A DNA stretch of 64,000 nucleotides from Mermis nigrescens (lineage: Eukaryota > Nematoda > Enoplea > Mermithida > Mermithidae), in contig JAVLUZ010000271.1 of NCBI GenBank assembly GCA_036768485.1, positions 3,144,309 to 3,208,308 on the forward strand. The letters are read 5' to 3'. Under the pieces are notes generated by a model. That model was not told the origin of the DNA. It did not search any database and was given only the letters and a program-made list of their open reading frames with translations. Numbering within the stretch: the stretch's first letter is position 1; each line of letters starts with the position of its first letter. Of this stretch, positions 11,901 to 26,900 are shown piece after piece. Position numbers and translations under genes: made by a program.

Positions 11901-14900
11901 TTGACGCTTGGCCATCGTTTTTGAGCCCAAAAGGCAGTTTAAGAAATTTTTCGCTTCACCTCCTAGAATTACCGTGCTGTACATGTCTGGTGAAGAGTGA
12001 AGACTCTAAATTTTGGAAAAGTGTACCCACCCGGTCATTGTAAGGAGATTAGGTACATCCATGACCTTCAATTTTAAGCCAAAAGTGGCAGAAAATGCCA
12101 CCAAAAATGATGTAAAAACGCATTTTTTTTCCTGAGAATTTGGCGGGGAAGGGGGTCAAAAGTCTTAACTTCGGAGGATGGGATGGAGGACGACCGACTA
12201 TGGTGTAGTATGTAAATTCCATTCCCTTTTACATGTAATAGTACACATGATGACGTCAAGCAGTACACGTAGGACTTACTATCTCAGGGTTCAATGAAAT
12301 CTAGACGTTTTCCAGATTGCAAATTCTATCCAATCAAGAGAAATAAAAAATAAAAACGACATAAGACTGCATGAGCAATAAAATAAGACAAATCGCACGA
12401 AGCTACATAAAATCTTCTCATTCAAATGTTCAATATCCCTCCTGCAAACGCTATGAAGCAGACCTGAATACTATCAAAAAAGCTGAAGAACATACAATTT
12501 AACTTTTTAGTCTGGAATAACCATTTTAAAGAACGGATCTGACAGGTATCGCACAAAAAATGTTATATTTGTTCAGAATAAGACAATTTGACAAATGAAA
12601 TGTTGCATGAAAGCGATTGTTTCGAAGTATGTACATTCACCATAATATACATAATGTGCTTTTACACATTGCATATGTAGCCTAAATTTGCCAGAAACGT
12701 CTTCCCAACGGGTATTAATTTGACTAAGATCCTTCTCTACTTCAGTTTTACCATGATCGTCACTCCTACGCATTAATTCGACAGCGGCATCACGCAAATC
12801 ATTTAGTTTCGGCTTAATTTTACTCAGATCGTCGCGCAACAGCTGAAAAATTGAACCATGATTAGCTAAAATTATTGTTCATGCGTATGCACTAATTCTG
12901 TTACTGTGTCTATCAAAAACAAATCAAAGTCAATTCTGTTAAGCCAGTGATTTAACTGCGCAAATAAATACGTAACGTACATATGTATGTTTGCATGGGC
13001 GTAGCAGGGAGGACGCCCCCTTAGCCCTAAGATAATTTTGGAAAGTAAGGAAATGCGTGAAATTTGGCATCATTTCATCAAAAAATCTCAAAATTTTCAA
13101 AAGTTTGAATTTTATGAGCTTAACGGATAGAGCATATTTGGAAACGTCAGACAATGCACTTTATTTGGTGCCCCGGCGAACATATCTCGAAATACAGGGT
13201 CACCAATTTAGAACCGCCCCCTTAAAAAATCCTGCGTATGCCCCTGTATGTATATACGTGTGATAGGAACATCAATTATGACCTCGACCATACATGTGAC
13301 AGGAAGGATGGGGATCCCTAACCCAAAGTTGGTCGTCCCCCAAGCCCCCAAAGCCAGGAAATTTTTGATCCCCTCCTCCCGAATTTTAGAAAAATCGAAC
13401 TTTCTGGCCGTTTTAGGGTGTTTTTTGACCGTTTCTGTTTGAAAATTGGAGGTCATTGTCCCTTGTCCCACCCATTGAAAATGGCTGGGGACCTATGGAA
13501 CACAAATACTTGCAGTAGTTACTTAATTTAAGTTTTAAAATAATTTAGACAAGTGAATGTGTAGTGAATAACGTTTGGAAGTGACATTCACACTACGTTC
13601 ATTTCATATAACTACGTATGTAAATGTATGTAATGGTACCAGACATGCACAGTGTGGGAATCCTGAGAGAAAAACCAAAAATTTTCACTAAAGTGCTTTT
13701 TTGGCTCAAAAACAATGAGGATGCGTCAAAACAAATAATTTTAAGCCCTTCTGACGATACTGTTTTGGTTTAGATCATGAGAACTTTAAAAAAATTGAAA
13801 ACATGCGAAAAATTGTGTAAATTAAGTAGAGTATATTCAAAAATGAATACGTATATGGCGCGAAGCGCCGAGAATCGGACACTTATGAGTCAAAGGATCG
13901 GTAAAAATGCTTAAAACAGTACCTTTTCCGCGATTTTTCCGGAAAATCAAAAATTCTAGCAGGTTGAAAAATCTCTCGGAGAGGAGGCTGAAAACCGCTC
14001 TGTGAGGAGGAGGTGGACGAAACTTCCAAGATCAAGTATTATTATCATTCCTCATCTTTCCAAAAAATCAAAGCTGTATCCTCTCAAAGAAATACCATTA
14101 AGACATTTTCGTTTTTGTCGCTCAGATCGCCAACCGGTTGAGTATCAAGCTCGCTGAGGGTCAATTCAGCGGAATCAAGAAAATTCGTAACTTCGGCTAG
14201 CATTAGGCCAAATTCTTGCTTCAATGTTAAGCGTTGCAAGGAAGATTCCTATAACGATCTCGCACTTACATATCAATAATCTAGGATCAACACACACGGC
14301 GCACAAAGTATTTTATTTGAAAATAAAAAAGAAAATTTCATCGCACGAAATAGTGATTCTGACAATCCGAAACAACAAATGAGATGCCCGGTAGTCGAAT
14401 AGTTTTTCGATCAAATGATTTGAACCGCATTTCTTGCGTCAAACACAAGAAAAGTTATAAGGAATAGTTTGTGTTCATTTTTTGGGCTAGTTAACAATAT
14501 ATATTTTCCGTTGTAACTTACCAAAGAGTGGTGCGTAATTAATAATCATAAGTGTAAACTAAAACATGCTATATCACGATTAACTTAACGAAATTTAGCA
14601 ATTTTATTGCCATTAAACTTGCTATTAAAAAACGCTTACTATTTTGCGATACGTATTTCTGAAAAAACCAGTTATTGGCCAAATTATTTTGTACCCTTTT
14701 TGGATCACCCTGTAAATCTGGGTCGGAACGACACCTGGGCAATGCCCCATATCGGCCCATCACCAGGACGGGCCGAACCAAAAGTTGGACGGGGCGAAGG
14801 GGTAACTTGGACGGGGCTATTTTGTACAGAAAGAAAATTTTTGGAGATAATTTAAGGAAATGCTGGATACAGTATATCATGATCAGTTTGCAAAACATGC

Positions 14901-17900
14901 ACAGGAACCACCTTATTACACTGTTCGACACCTTTTTCATGGATGGACCCAACTTTTTCAGGCACGGATCCACCTTTTTCAGGGACAGACCCACCTTTTT
15001 CAGTGTCTAGGGACCCACCCACCCTTATGGCTGGAAGTTGGACGGGGCAAACCGTCAGCCATTGCCAAGGTATGGTCGGAACACTGTCCTAAATTTCCAG
15101 TCATTGAAACCGCCACATGAATTTATATTAATTGACTAACTTTTAACTCCATTGATAATTTTCTAATGCTATCGAGCATTCTATCCATTCTTTCTTTTGT
15201 TTCGTCTACTTTAGCAGCCATCGACAAAGCGCATTCCCTGTCGGCCAATTTGGTCCATTCGGCTGACAAAGCATCGATTTCAGCGTTAAAACTCAGCTGG
15301 TGTTTTTCCAATTTATTCCGTATTTCCTATTACGTTGCAAAATTGATGAAAATTAGGCGCATTGTAACGAGACATGCCCAGCATGGAAATTCCGGGGTAG
15401 GGTGAAATTTTAAAGTGCCTTTTTTGGGCCTAAAAATAGTGGGTATGCGTGAGAAACATCGTTTTTGGCGTTCCTTACGATGCTCTATCTTTCTAAAGCA
15501 TAAAAACACAAAAAAGTTTCGAAAAAAAAACAAAAAAGTCGAAGAACTTGAACAGAACATAGCTAAAACATGAGTACATAGGGCGAAGCGACGGATATTT
15601 GACACTTTTGAACAAACAGATACATGGCTACATAAAAACGCCTGAGAAATCACCTTTTCTGCTAATTTTCGGAAACTCTTAAACAATCGCGAATTCTGTG
15701 GGGTGAAGACTTTTCTGGAGGGAAACCCCCGCCCCAAGTGATGTATGATTGTAACATATATGTAGGGCATCAACATTTCTTATTAGAATAATAAAAACGT
15801 AATCTTAATCATTGCATTTTTTCACATACAGTGCCGTTCAAAAGTTTAAGGCCACTCTGGTTGATTACTCAAAAAATCCATTGGGTTTTCAAATCGCTTT
15901 TAACTGTGAAATTGAAAGGCCTAAATTTCACTTTTAAAAGTTTCTAGATTAGTTTTCTCCGCTTATTTCAAAAAGTTTAGTCATTTTTAATTTTGTTCAC
16001 TACTAGCTGATTTATTACGGGTTAATTCCGCTCCATTTTGCTGGTCTTTTGATCAAAAATCGCGTCTATGTTTAAAGATACTAAATTATTCCAAAGAGTG
16101 ATAGCCGGATGTTTCAATATAAGTTAATGTGTCATACAAAACAAGCATAAGAAACACAAACAGTTCGATTAGGTACTTTACTGATCTTCCTCGACCCGGG
16201 GTGGTCCTCTAAATTGGCCACTAAAGAACTATGTGGTCTAAAGCGAACTTCTTTAAAAATTGGCGTCTGACCGCTCCTGACATGCAGGGTGAATTGTCTA
16301 TTGATTGTGAACCATTGGTTTTTAGGCAGACAATTGATCGGTATCTTTGCCGTATATGGATCATCATAAAGTCTATTTGCGATCGAGTTTAACAGAAAAA
16401 ACGTATTGATTTTTGCTCGAAATTTCGTTCGTTGGACTTTTATCGATTGTTCAAAGGTTTCTTTTTCTTGAGGAGTGATATTCGATTATTTTACTTAGAA
16501 ATTAAGGGGTTAAGTCCGCAGATGTTCAGAAAAAATGGAATGTCAAATGCATGGCCGGAAGCGTCAGGTCTAGAGCCATGATGTTGTGATTTGGTTTTAT
16601 TTCATTCCAACCCAAAATTTACAACCACTTCGTATATTTGCTTAATTAAGGAGCACTTGCTTCTTTCTTTGTGACTGCCTCAGAAAAACCATCCAAGACA
16701 TTTTTTTCCAGAAGAGCGATGATCCAAAACACAAGGCAAAAACCACTGTAGAATATTTTGTGGGGAAGGGATTGCCTTTATTATTCTGACCCCAACAGTC
16801 CCAGGAACTCTATCCAATTAAAAATATTTGGCGAATTATGAAAGAGAGACTTCAGAAATAATTTCCAAGTGCATTTTACGAACAAAAATGATTGAAAAAT
16901 GAAGGAAATCTGGGGTTCAATCCCAAAGAAAAAATGCATCAAATTGATCAATTTGTTAACACTTTGTATACAAGCATTAATTCAACCTAAAAGCTATCCG
17001 ATTTCCTTTTAGTCGATTCTTTTTTGTTGACTGTTAATTGACGATACTTGTTATTTATGGTTCTGTTAAATTTTGAAACTCTTGAACAATAATTAGTTGA
17101 GAATTTACGATTAAAACAGACACTGCGTTAAAATCGTGGCGTGGGTGGCCTTAAACTTTCGAGCGGCACTGTACCTAGTATTTATGCACAAATTTACAGA
17201 GATGTAGAAATAAACGCAGAGAATCTGTTATCCTAATACATAATTGCACAAAAAAGGAATGACTTTTAAAGCCTAAATTCAGTGATTGACCGGGCTCAAA
17301 AAAACCGGGCCCGGTCCCGGGCTTACATACTTACAGGCCCGGTATTAGGCATTTGGGGGCCCTGTGCGAGGTAACTTTTTGGGGGCCCTGTGCGAGGTAC
17401 CTTTTGGTACTTATTGGAAGCATTTGTATAGTGCATGTGGCGGGGCCCCTTCGGGGCCCCGGGGCCCTGTGCGGCCGCACACTCCGCACATGCCTAAGAC
17501 CGGGCCTGCATACTTAAGGATATAGGATATACAAAGTAACAGGTATTTATTAATACGACCTTTATGTTAATGTACTGTCCTTATAAGTATGTATATATGT
17601 ATGATCAGTATATACATCGATAAATAAAATATATATTAAATTTGTACAGGTATAATCAGATAAAAAAACATAAAATTCTAAATTAAATAAGTTAAAAAAT
17701 AAAACAAGTTATGACAACAATATATATATATTAGCATAAAAGTAATTTGACACGTCATTATAGAAGAGTTTGCATTTATGTACATATATGTATATTTTTA
17801 AAATTGAATCAAAAGTAGCAGTACGCCAAGTGATCAATCGATGCTAGCGATCTCGGTCATTTTCCCCCATCTTGACTTTTTAGTCATTTTCCTTGTTTTC

Positions 17901-20900
17901 AGCAGGAAATTTAAAAATTTTGGGCGCTTTGCGCCAAAATGTTCCTCCACCAAGTGATTTATTTTACTCGATGTGCATGACTGAAAAGAATCCAGCAGCG
18001 ATTTAAGTCGTTCTAGCATTCTTTTGCCTGGACTTTCCGAATTTAAAGGCGCCGTTTTATGTTACACTAAAGTTGATAAAAAAAGTAGCGCACACATTTT
18101 GCTTTCATTTAAAATAGAGAGAGTTTGATAATAATCCCATAGTTTCGGCTTGAAATTCTAAAAAATAGCAAATCCACTGACGTCCGTGGTCAGCACAGTT
18201 TTATAAGGAACATGGTATATTCCCTTGAGGGGAAGAAAAGCGAGAATATGACTGGTTAAAAATCCAACTGTAGAAGCCCTAAAATAATTTTAGTTTGCAA
18301 TTGTGTGTGTGGCATAAATCTCAATAAATCATCGTAATAAGCCTTAAATCTCAGCTATGTCATCCCTGCTGAGTTCCGGGAATGGATGGAAAGTTTCTTT
18401 GTCTATGAACTTATGCTGCAACGGTCTCGATCACTATTCATGCTGCACAATATTTACGTTTAACAAATATCAGACTTTTAAGTGGACTGCACTGCAGTAA
18501 TTCGATGAAGCGACGCATGAAATAACTAAAATGCTGAAATAAAAATTATATGCGAGCTCGACGTATCCTATGCAAATGGCAGCTGGGAAGATTTGACGGT
18601 GAGCAGATGTGTACATGAAGGCCCAAGACAGTCTGGACCACACCTGGGCGTGGGGGAGGTTTGGGGATATGAACCCCGAGAAACCAAAATACCTCCCCAG
18701 AAATCAAAATCCCCCCATAATTCAATTTTTAAACTTTTTTTTCCGTTTGTTTCGCAATTTTTTGATGCCAATGGATAGTGCTCGATGAGAAACGTCGAAA
18801 AATAACGTTTTTTAAGCCATACCCTCATTTTTAAGGCCATTTTTTGACCTTTGAAAAATCTTACACCCCCAGAATTTTCTTGCTGCCCACGTATGGTCTG
18901 GACTATCAGTTATAATCTATATTCAGAGACAAATGTTGCTATGTGATGGTACCATTCGAACATATTAACATCTAAAAGTTTTAAAACTTTGTTGTAATCA
19001 GGCCCGGGCCTGGTGCCTTTTCAGCCGGGCCCGGGTACCCAATCAATCACTGCCTAAATTCCCGCTGAGAAGCTACATTACTTACGCATGCGTTCCTCAG
19101 CTGTGTTAATATGTTCAGCTTGCTTTCTAATCGATTTATGATAAAAGCTAGACTTTTTTAAAATTTTTGTAAAGACTGGTAGTAGTGGCTAATAAATACT
19201 AAAAAGGTTTCAAATTAATTCGAATAAACAAGAGAAAACTTCAAAACAAAACACTAAAATTTGCGAAATAGGACTAATCGTTTCATCGGAAAACGCGCAA
19301 CATTGAGCCGATCACAGACCTAAGCTCACTGCCGTTCAAATTCGCGTAATTTTTGCAACTTTTACGGATTTATGGTTTGATAAACGACTACTTTAAAAGA
19401 CGAATTGTAAGATTTGAGTCACAATTGCTGAAAAGAATGTAGCTCGTACTCAGTGGCGGATCTAGTATTTTCGTAAGGTTGGGGAGCGGTACCACAGCTT
19501 TTCCAGGAACAGTCGAAAATAGGTCCAATAATTTGCCCTCCATGTGAGAAATAGCGTCATTCGGCGTTTTACGTTGTCTTATTTTATTTAAAATCGCCTT
19601 TGGCACAACATTTTTTCCGGAGAATTTCAAAACTTTCGACATTTTTTTGCGGAAAAATCAATCAATTTCTTTAACTTTTCCGAAAATCTGGCGCGGAGCG
19701 CCCGAAAAATTTTGAACTTTAGGTGTTAGGACGTTAAGTAATTGACGCACATTGCGTCGAAGAATTTTTTGAAAGTTACGCTTGAAAATAGAGGAAAACT
19801 GTGCTGAAATAGCTATTTATTGCTCTTGAAATCGTTTTTAAAGTTATTTCTTAAGCAAAATTTGGTTTCTAGGCCGTCAAGAACGTAAATAAATGCCATT
19901 AAAAGGTAATACTCGGCGAGAAGCGCCGGGAAAATTCGAGAAATCATGATCAATTACGGCAAAAAATTATTGCAAATCAGATATCCATTTTTTATCTCGC
20001 CAAGTGTTTTCAGCCAATGGGGGGCGGCCCTCCCCTTAAATCCGCCCCTGCTCGTACTCAAAAAGGGTTAAGAGATGCTTACATGTACTACTCGTATTTA
20101 AAAGGTCAAGAAACATACATATCAACATGTTTTTCTGCCTGTTCCGCTCACCAAAACTCAAAACATTTTCCAGACACTAAATTATATTTACATACACTTA
20201 CAAAGCTATAAGACAACTATACATATGCGTAAATAGGGCGCCAACTTCTAAAATGTCAAAAAAGCAGATAATTATTAATTTGCCATAAATTAATCAATTA
20301 TTTTATTTACATCTGTTCCTTCTGCAACCTGAAGCGAATTCATTATTTTTATATTATCTTCGATTTTATTTTTATCGTTTAATATTTCCTGTACGGAGGC
20401 GGATTTACATGTTATAATGGAAAAAATAGTTTACCTAAATTCTCTACCCAAATAAGCGAAAAATACAAAAAATGTATAAAGATTGTGGAACTGTTAACTT
20501 CATTTAAAAACATTGACGTCCAACAACGCTATTTACGTAGAAATTCTTCACACTGACATTTTATCAAAAAATACCTTAATCGAATTAGCTTCCTGTCGCA
20601 ACAAATCCTTGTTCATGGATTCCCACTTTTGTGAACTATGCTCGATCACATTTAAATAAGAATCCGTATTTTGCAAACAATCTTTTATTCGTTGTACAAC
20701 GCTAGCAGCTTGTTGCAGATCACGCTCGCATTCGCTAATCTGCAAGTCAGAAAAATACGTTAAAAACAAATAAAGATTGATATGCAATACACGCAGGCCC
20801 GTATCCAGGATTTTGTTTGGGAACACGACCTAAATTTTTCAAAAACATAAGAGAAAAACGAAGCATCAATTTAAAAAGACGTTTTACGACCACCTGGCAC

Positions 20901-23900
20901 GTATCTGGCCGTCCTATTTTGGGGGAGCAACACCAATTTTTAGGGAGACTAAGCCCAAAAAGGCCAAAAATAGCACAAAATAACGTTTAAAAAGTCCTAT
21001 TTTCCTGATTTTTCTGAATTTGGGGGAGGGTCCGAACCCCCCCCCATTCTCCAAGAGATACGTGCCTGACGACCACTAGAGCTATACGCTTTGTAAATTT
21101 TGCTACACAGATGCCTTGAATAATCCAATGAACGACCTCTAAAACAAATCTTATTTTTTTGCATAAAACCTGCGCAAAACGGGAGATATAGATGCAAAAT
21201 ACGCTTTATGTAGGTTGTACAAAGACTAAAAATGGAGTGTTCAGGCCGCGCGCTAGGGACTAAATAGACTTCACTTATAATTGCGAAATTTGGCGTGAAG
21301 CGCTGAAATTTTTAGCGATTTTTGGCTTAAAAAGCACAGGAGAGTAAAGGAAAAAATCATTCTCATGTTTCATTTAGGGTGGGGGAAGCATATACCTCCT
21401 ATCCCGCCCTAGATACGGGCCTGAATACACGTGTATCATTGCTAACACGCGGAACTAAGTTCAATGATTAAACAAATTGATCGCTAAGCAACGAATGAAA
21501 ATAAGGAGCGAAAGACAAAATTCAGACAAATTTATACAGCTTTATATACGTACAAACATGTACACAATGGAAATTTCGGAGGTTAAGCCCTTAAAATCTG
21601 TAAAAAGTGCTTTTATTGGGCTAATAAACCTGTGGGTACACGTCAAAAACACTGTTTTTTTACGTTTCAGACAATGCTCGTTCTTCCTGAAACATAAAAA
21701 CACAAAAAAAATCTCGGAGAACATTTAAAAAGATCGAGTAAATTGAATAAAATATAGTCAAAAAATATTTATATGGCGCGAAGCGAAGAAAGTTTGAGAC
21801 TCGTGAGCCAAAAAAGAGCTAAAAACACTTAAAAGGCACACTTTTTATAATTTTTGCGGAAAATCGACAATTCATGCGTGTCACAGCCAGACATGCACGT
21901 GGTGGGTTTGAGGGTCTAGATACCCCAGAATGGAAAAATGGAAAAGTTTGTAGAGAAAATGAGAGAAAATGAAGGCCGAAAACGGATGAAAATAAAAAAT
22001 TTTCTGCAAAAGTACTTCAAATAGGCCAGAAATTGTGTAATATCGTAGTTTTGAGGCTATTTTAGCGCTTATACAAGTTTTAAAATTCACTCTGGCCCAA
22101 AAAAAGCTCGATTTTCGACCTTACCCATATCAGCCATGCTGTGCATCTACAGTCGAAGGCATTTTTCGAAAGCCAGTATTGATTCTGAGAAGTTTAAATC
22201 CCCCCCTCAAGAATATGTTGAGATAGCTATACAGGAGAAAGTTACTGCAACAAAACAAGATCTAATGTCAAGTAAAATAGAAAAATATCTAGAAAGAAAA
22301 TAAAAAAGATCCGAAAGCAGCAAAAAACCGACAAAAATCGTTTTGAAATGAATATATGTAGGCATTTAACACATTAAATTATTAAATATATTCAACTATT
22401 TCATACAGAGCTTTTTCTGAATAAGGAAATACAGTACTTTCGATCCTAATTCGTCATATCTTGCGTATAATTCGGTAAGCTGAGCAGGATTTTCGGGCCT
22501 TTTTTGTTCATTACCAGCTATGTCATCCACTTCGTACTTCATATCACATAAAGCCTTGTGAATCTGCTGAAAAATTAATTAACACACCAGACTTACTTTC
22601 CCCCACTAACTTACTATAAGAATGACCAATGATAATAATAGCCCAAGAATCACGTCATAACGACCTATATCATTTTTCGACCATTTTCCGCAATTATTCA
22701 CTGTTAGCCATACATGCAACAGGGGGTGGGGATCCTCTAAATCAAAGTCGGTTGTTCCCCCATTCCCCGGAGTCAGAAAATTTTTGACACCTCCCATTTT
22801 ACAAAAAATTTAAGCTTTTGGCCGTCTTTACGTGTTTTTTGGCCAAAAACTGGACGCCATTTAACCCCCCCCCTAAAAATAGTCGGTGATCCCCATTCGA
22901 AATTCTGAGCCGGTAAATGTATGCTGTTAGCCAGACCACATTATGGTATCTCTTTACACATCAGTGCATTTCCTTTCTCGTAAATTAATAAGGCGGAAAG
23001 AAAATCTACTCACTTTGGCATTTAAAAAAGGTGCTCTTTCTTGGAATTTATTAGTTTTTCGGCCTAAAAAAGGCACAATATTATTTGAAAAATCAAGATA
23101 ATTCAATTTTCCAAAATGATTGGTCAACAAATTTAATTTAAATCGGATTTGAAAAATCAATGCACATGTCATATCCACTATTCAGGATGTCAAAAGCTTA
23201 TTCATTCACTTAAAATCTCAGTTGGCTCACTTTGCTCTTCTGTAGCTGGACATCCAAATCAGTAATAGAATCTGAAGTTACTCTAAGTAGAGTGACAGAC
23301 TGTTCGATGTCATTAGAAACCCTCCATAAGCGATCTAAAATCGAAAGCGTGCTGCTGGGTTTCCTGAATTTTTCGAATTTCGTCTTCAAATCGATCAACT
23401 GCTTCTGTAAGATATAAAAGTTTTCAACTTGAATCAAAGGCATAAAACGCAAAACCAAAATGAAATTCACGATACTTTCAAATTGTTAACATATGTACAT
23501 GAAATTTTATTAATTTAATTTGAAATTCAATTTCATTTTAAAGAAATTCGAAAATCACCAACAGTAAATTTTACACCCTCGCCCAAAGAATTCGCGATTT
23601 TCCGAAAAATTCGTAGAAAAGGTGCTGTTCTGAGCATTTTTAGCCATCGTTTTACTCAAAAGTGTCAAATTTTCGGCAATCATTCTCTTTGACTATATGT
23701 ATTTTGTTCTATTTACTCGAATTTTTCAAATATTTTTTTGAAACTTTCTTCTGTTTTTGCACTCTGAAAAATAAAAAAATGTCATAAACGCCGACAAATG
23801 ATGTTTTGGACGGGTGTCCACCGTTTCTCAGCCCTAAAAAGCACTTTAAAATTTCAACCCTTCCTTTCATAATTTTCAAACTGCGCATATCTGATTGTCA

Positions 23901-26900
23901 CTAAATAAATAGATACTTTCTATCCCAAGGTATCTCATCATTATTAGCACATTCGCATAGAATGGCTTTAGTTTTACCCTCGTTTCGCCGATCATAACGT
24001 CGGTATTCAGCAGGATTTTGAAAGAAGACCAAAAATTTATAAGTATTTTCTAATTTAAAATTCAAATTAAAGATTTAAAAGTTTTGGTCGACCGGATATC
24101 TCAGGAACCACGATCAGATAGGCGAAAATGATATTTTAAAGCGAATACGAACAAAATCAATGGGATGGTAAAAAAATTCAGGATAAATGAAAAAATTTCA
24201 CTTTATTTCAAGCTCATCACTCAAATTAGCTAACCAATTGATTGCTGAATATTTTGTCCCACTTCGCTTATTGTATTACAATGCTGATATCTTACCTTCA
24301 GAAACCGATTTTGGGATTTTCAAAGACAAAAAATAAAGAACTTGCGAAAAACCTGTTTTGGTGGCCTTTTTAATGCAACCTAAAAATTTTCAATTTTTTC
24401 CCCTATTGTGTGATGTATCAAAGTGACTAGGTATGCTAAGCGTAAACCAGAAAACAGGTACCAATGAATGTTCATTATATAGAAAACACCAATTAAGCGC
24501 ATAGATAAAGTGATGCGGTTTACAGTTTTATCTTATCTTTAATATATATAGAGCAATAATTATTATATGTTATCATTAGATACCATACACGTCACTCACC
24601 TTTACATGGTCAACTTGTTCCTCCAATCTGTTAGCCGCCTCTACTTTCCCATTTTTTCTGTACGCTTCAGCTTGACTGTCGAGATAAGCAATACAATCTT
24701 CGTGTTCATCAAATTCTGATTGTAATTGCTAATCAGAAAAGTAATCTTTCTTTAACAAAGAGATAAAATGAAGAGAAATACTTTGCAATATTAAGCGATT
24801 TTTGACTGCAACTGCGAAAACGAGGCGAAGGCCCGTGCAGTTCAGTCGTTAATTTTTACATTTCAGGTTTGTCTATAAGCATTATGTACAGTACATACAG
24901 ATACATTAACGTATCCAACGCGCGTTGTTTTGTTCGTCTAAGAAGATGTATTTAAATCGCAAAATAAATATGTAAATTCATACAACGGTGATAAGTTTTT
25001 GCCAATTCAAAGGTCTGAAATTTTTAAAAATTCAAAATTGAGAGAAAGACAAATTTTTGATAAAGAATTCAGACTCAAACGAGCAACACTACTCGCGATG
25101 TTCTTTATATTGGGTTCTAAAAATATTAATTTTGACGGAAAATATTTCGGTCGCTAAAAACAATGCATGTCAGTCACGTAACACGAACAGACTGATATTC
25201 AGGGATAACAATAAGATCTTAAAAAATCAAGCAACGACATTAGAATAACAGCAACCGAAAACGAAACAAAAAGCATGCTATTAGGCAAATATGTGTTAGG
25301 TAGTAGATCAGGCTGACAGTAAAACCGCATTGACTAAAAGTCTCAGACTTAAAGAGTTTGCTAGAATTTCAGGGTACTTTCGCACTATTCAATTCTTCAA
25401 CTTTAAAGCCTAAGCCTGCATGAAAAAACTTTAGTCAGAAAACTTTCCATTATCTCAGGAATACTTAGTCTTTGAAATTTCTAAATTTTTGACAGTCTCA
25501 CTGAAAATAGGTGGGCAAGGTAAGAGTGGCCATAGAGGGGAGGGGGTGGTGAAATTCGAAAATTGGTCACATCGCAAACAAGGTCCTAATAACATGCATT
25601 TTTAACTGGTACTTTATTGATATTTTTATCTACTTAAACATTTTAGAATGTCATTCTCGAAATAAGAAGGTAGATAAATTCAATTCTAAAATGCATTTTT
25701 TCAAGAAATGCCCATTTTAAACAATGCATCTCTTGGATAATTTTCTAATAAATGAAAAAAATGAACAAAGTATAAGACTGTTGAAATATTTACATTAAAC
25801 TGACCAGATTGACTGAACTTCTAACCACTAAAAATGCTTTAATTCGTTGTATTTTACTCATCTTGAATATTCGTGATTAAGTTTTTCTTGAAAAGAAATG
25901 ATAATAAGAAAGATGGAATGACTTGGACCAGCGAACGACCGAAGCTCCAAAATTTTGCTTCGGTCGAAGCTTCGGCCAGCTTTGCTTCGGCTTCGGCCGA
26001 AGCTTCGGCCGAAGGCCGAAGGCCGAAGGCTGAATCTGTATAAATTCTTCAGTCTAATTCTGATTAGTATGAAGAATGAATTGCGAATTGAGTCATAAAT
26101 ATGAAAGTTAAGCTTGATTATGTTCCAGGAGTAAATATGAAGTAATAAAACAGTGTCATTCATTGCAAAAATTTTATTCAAAAGCGCAATTAATTCTCCT
26201 CATTAGCACTGATTTCATTATTAGACATTTCATGTATATCAGCAGCTAATACGTATTGATCAACATCAGATTCACTATCTTGAATATATAAAAATATAAT
26301 GCATTATTAGGAATAAAGCCTGGAATTCCTGAGAATTATAAAAACAATTGATTAATTCCTAACTTTCCTGCTGATACTTAAATTTGTAGAAGGTAGACAT
26401 AAAAGCAAATAGAGATTTCTTCCCGTTATTAGATGCAGAAGTTTAAGAAAATTAACACGTCGACCATGGAGCAATTATTTAATACAAAAGAGATTGGTTC
26501 ACCGCAGTCTTTTTTGTACTCGGCAAAGATTTTTCCCATTGTACAAAGATTTATTGGGACTGTCTTTGTACATTTAAAAAGATTTTTGGGAAGACAAAAT
26601 TTGCAAAAAAGGTCTGAAATTCGCAAAAATTTTAGGCGCTACGCGCCGAAATCAGTAATTGTGTGTTCTACATATCTTTCTAATGACAGAAATTTGCATT
26701 TCAAAAGTAAATAACTATGTCAAATTTTTCGGCGCTTCGCGCCGTTTTAAGACGATCGTTCAGTGATTTTTGCCCCTAGAGACCCAGAAATTAGCTAAAA
26801 TACACTACCAAAGATCGAAAGCCCTGTTTAACCACACTAAAATCGCCACTGTACTATAATATAGTACACAAAAATTTGCGTGTACAAAATGTACAAAGAC

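Larger units (their letters stand above)
17280..19052. mobile_element. Element L, hAT-like, CAGTGATTGA ends, 1,773 bp
   Basis: The ends CAGTGATTGACCGGGCTC and inverted CAGTGATTGATTGGGTACCC flank subterminal CCGGGCCCGG runs. A perfect 8-bp duplication CCTAAATT lies at 17,272 and 19,053. It contains nested M and K elements and no intact ORF. Confidence 0.95.

Noticed and set aside
17834..18019. Minus ORF (LERLKSLLDSFQSC) that looks like a spectrin helix
   Set aside because: It lies inside transposon L, and dystrophin exons 20 and 21 already join in phase without it.
22954..23178. Possible extra dystrophin exon on the minus strand
   Set aside because: No helical pattern, and it would interrupt the exon 17 to 18 join that matches human dystrophin directly.
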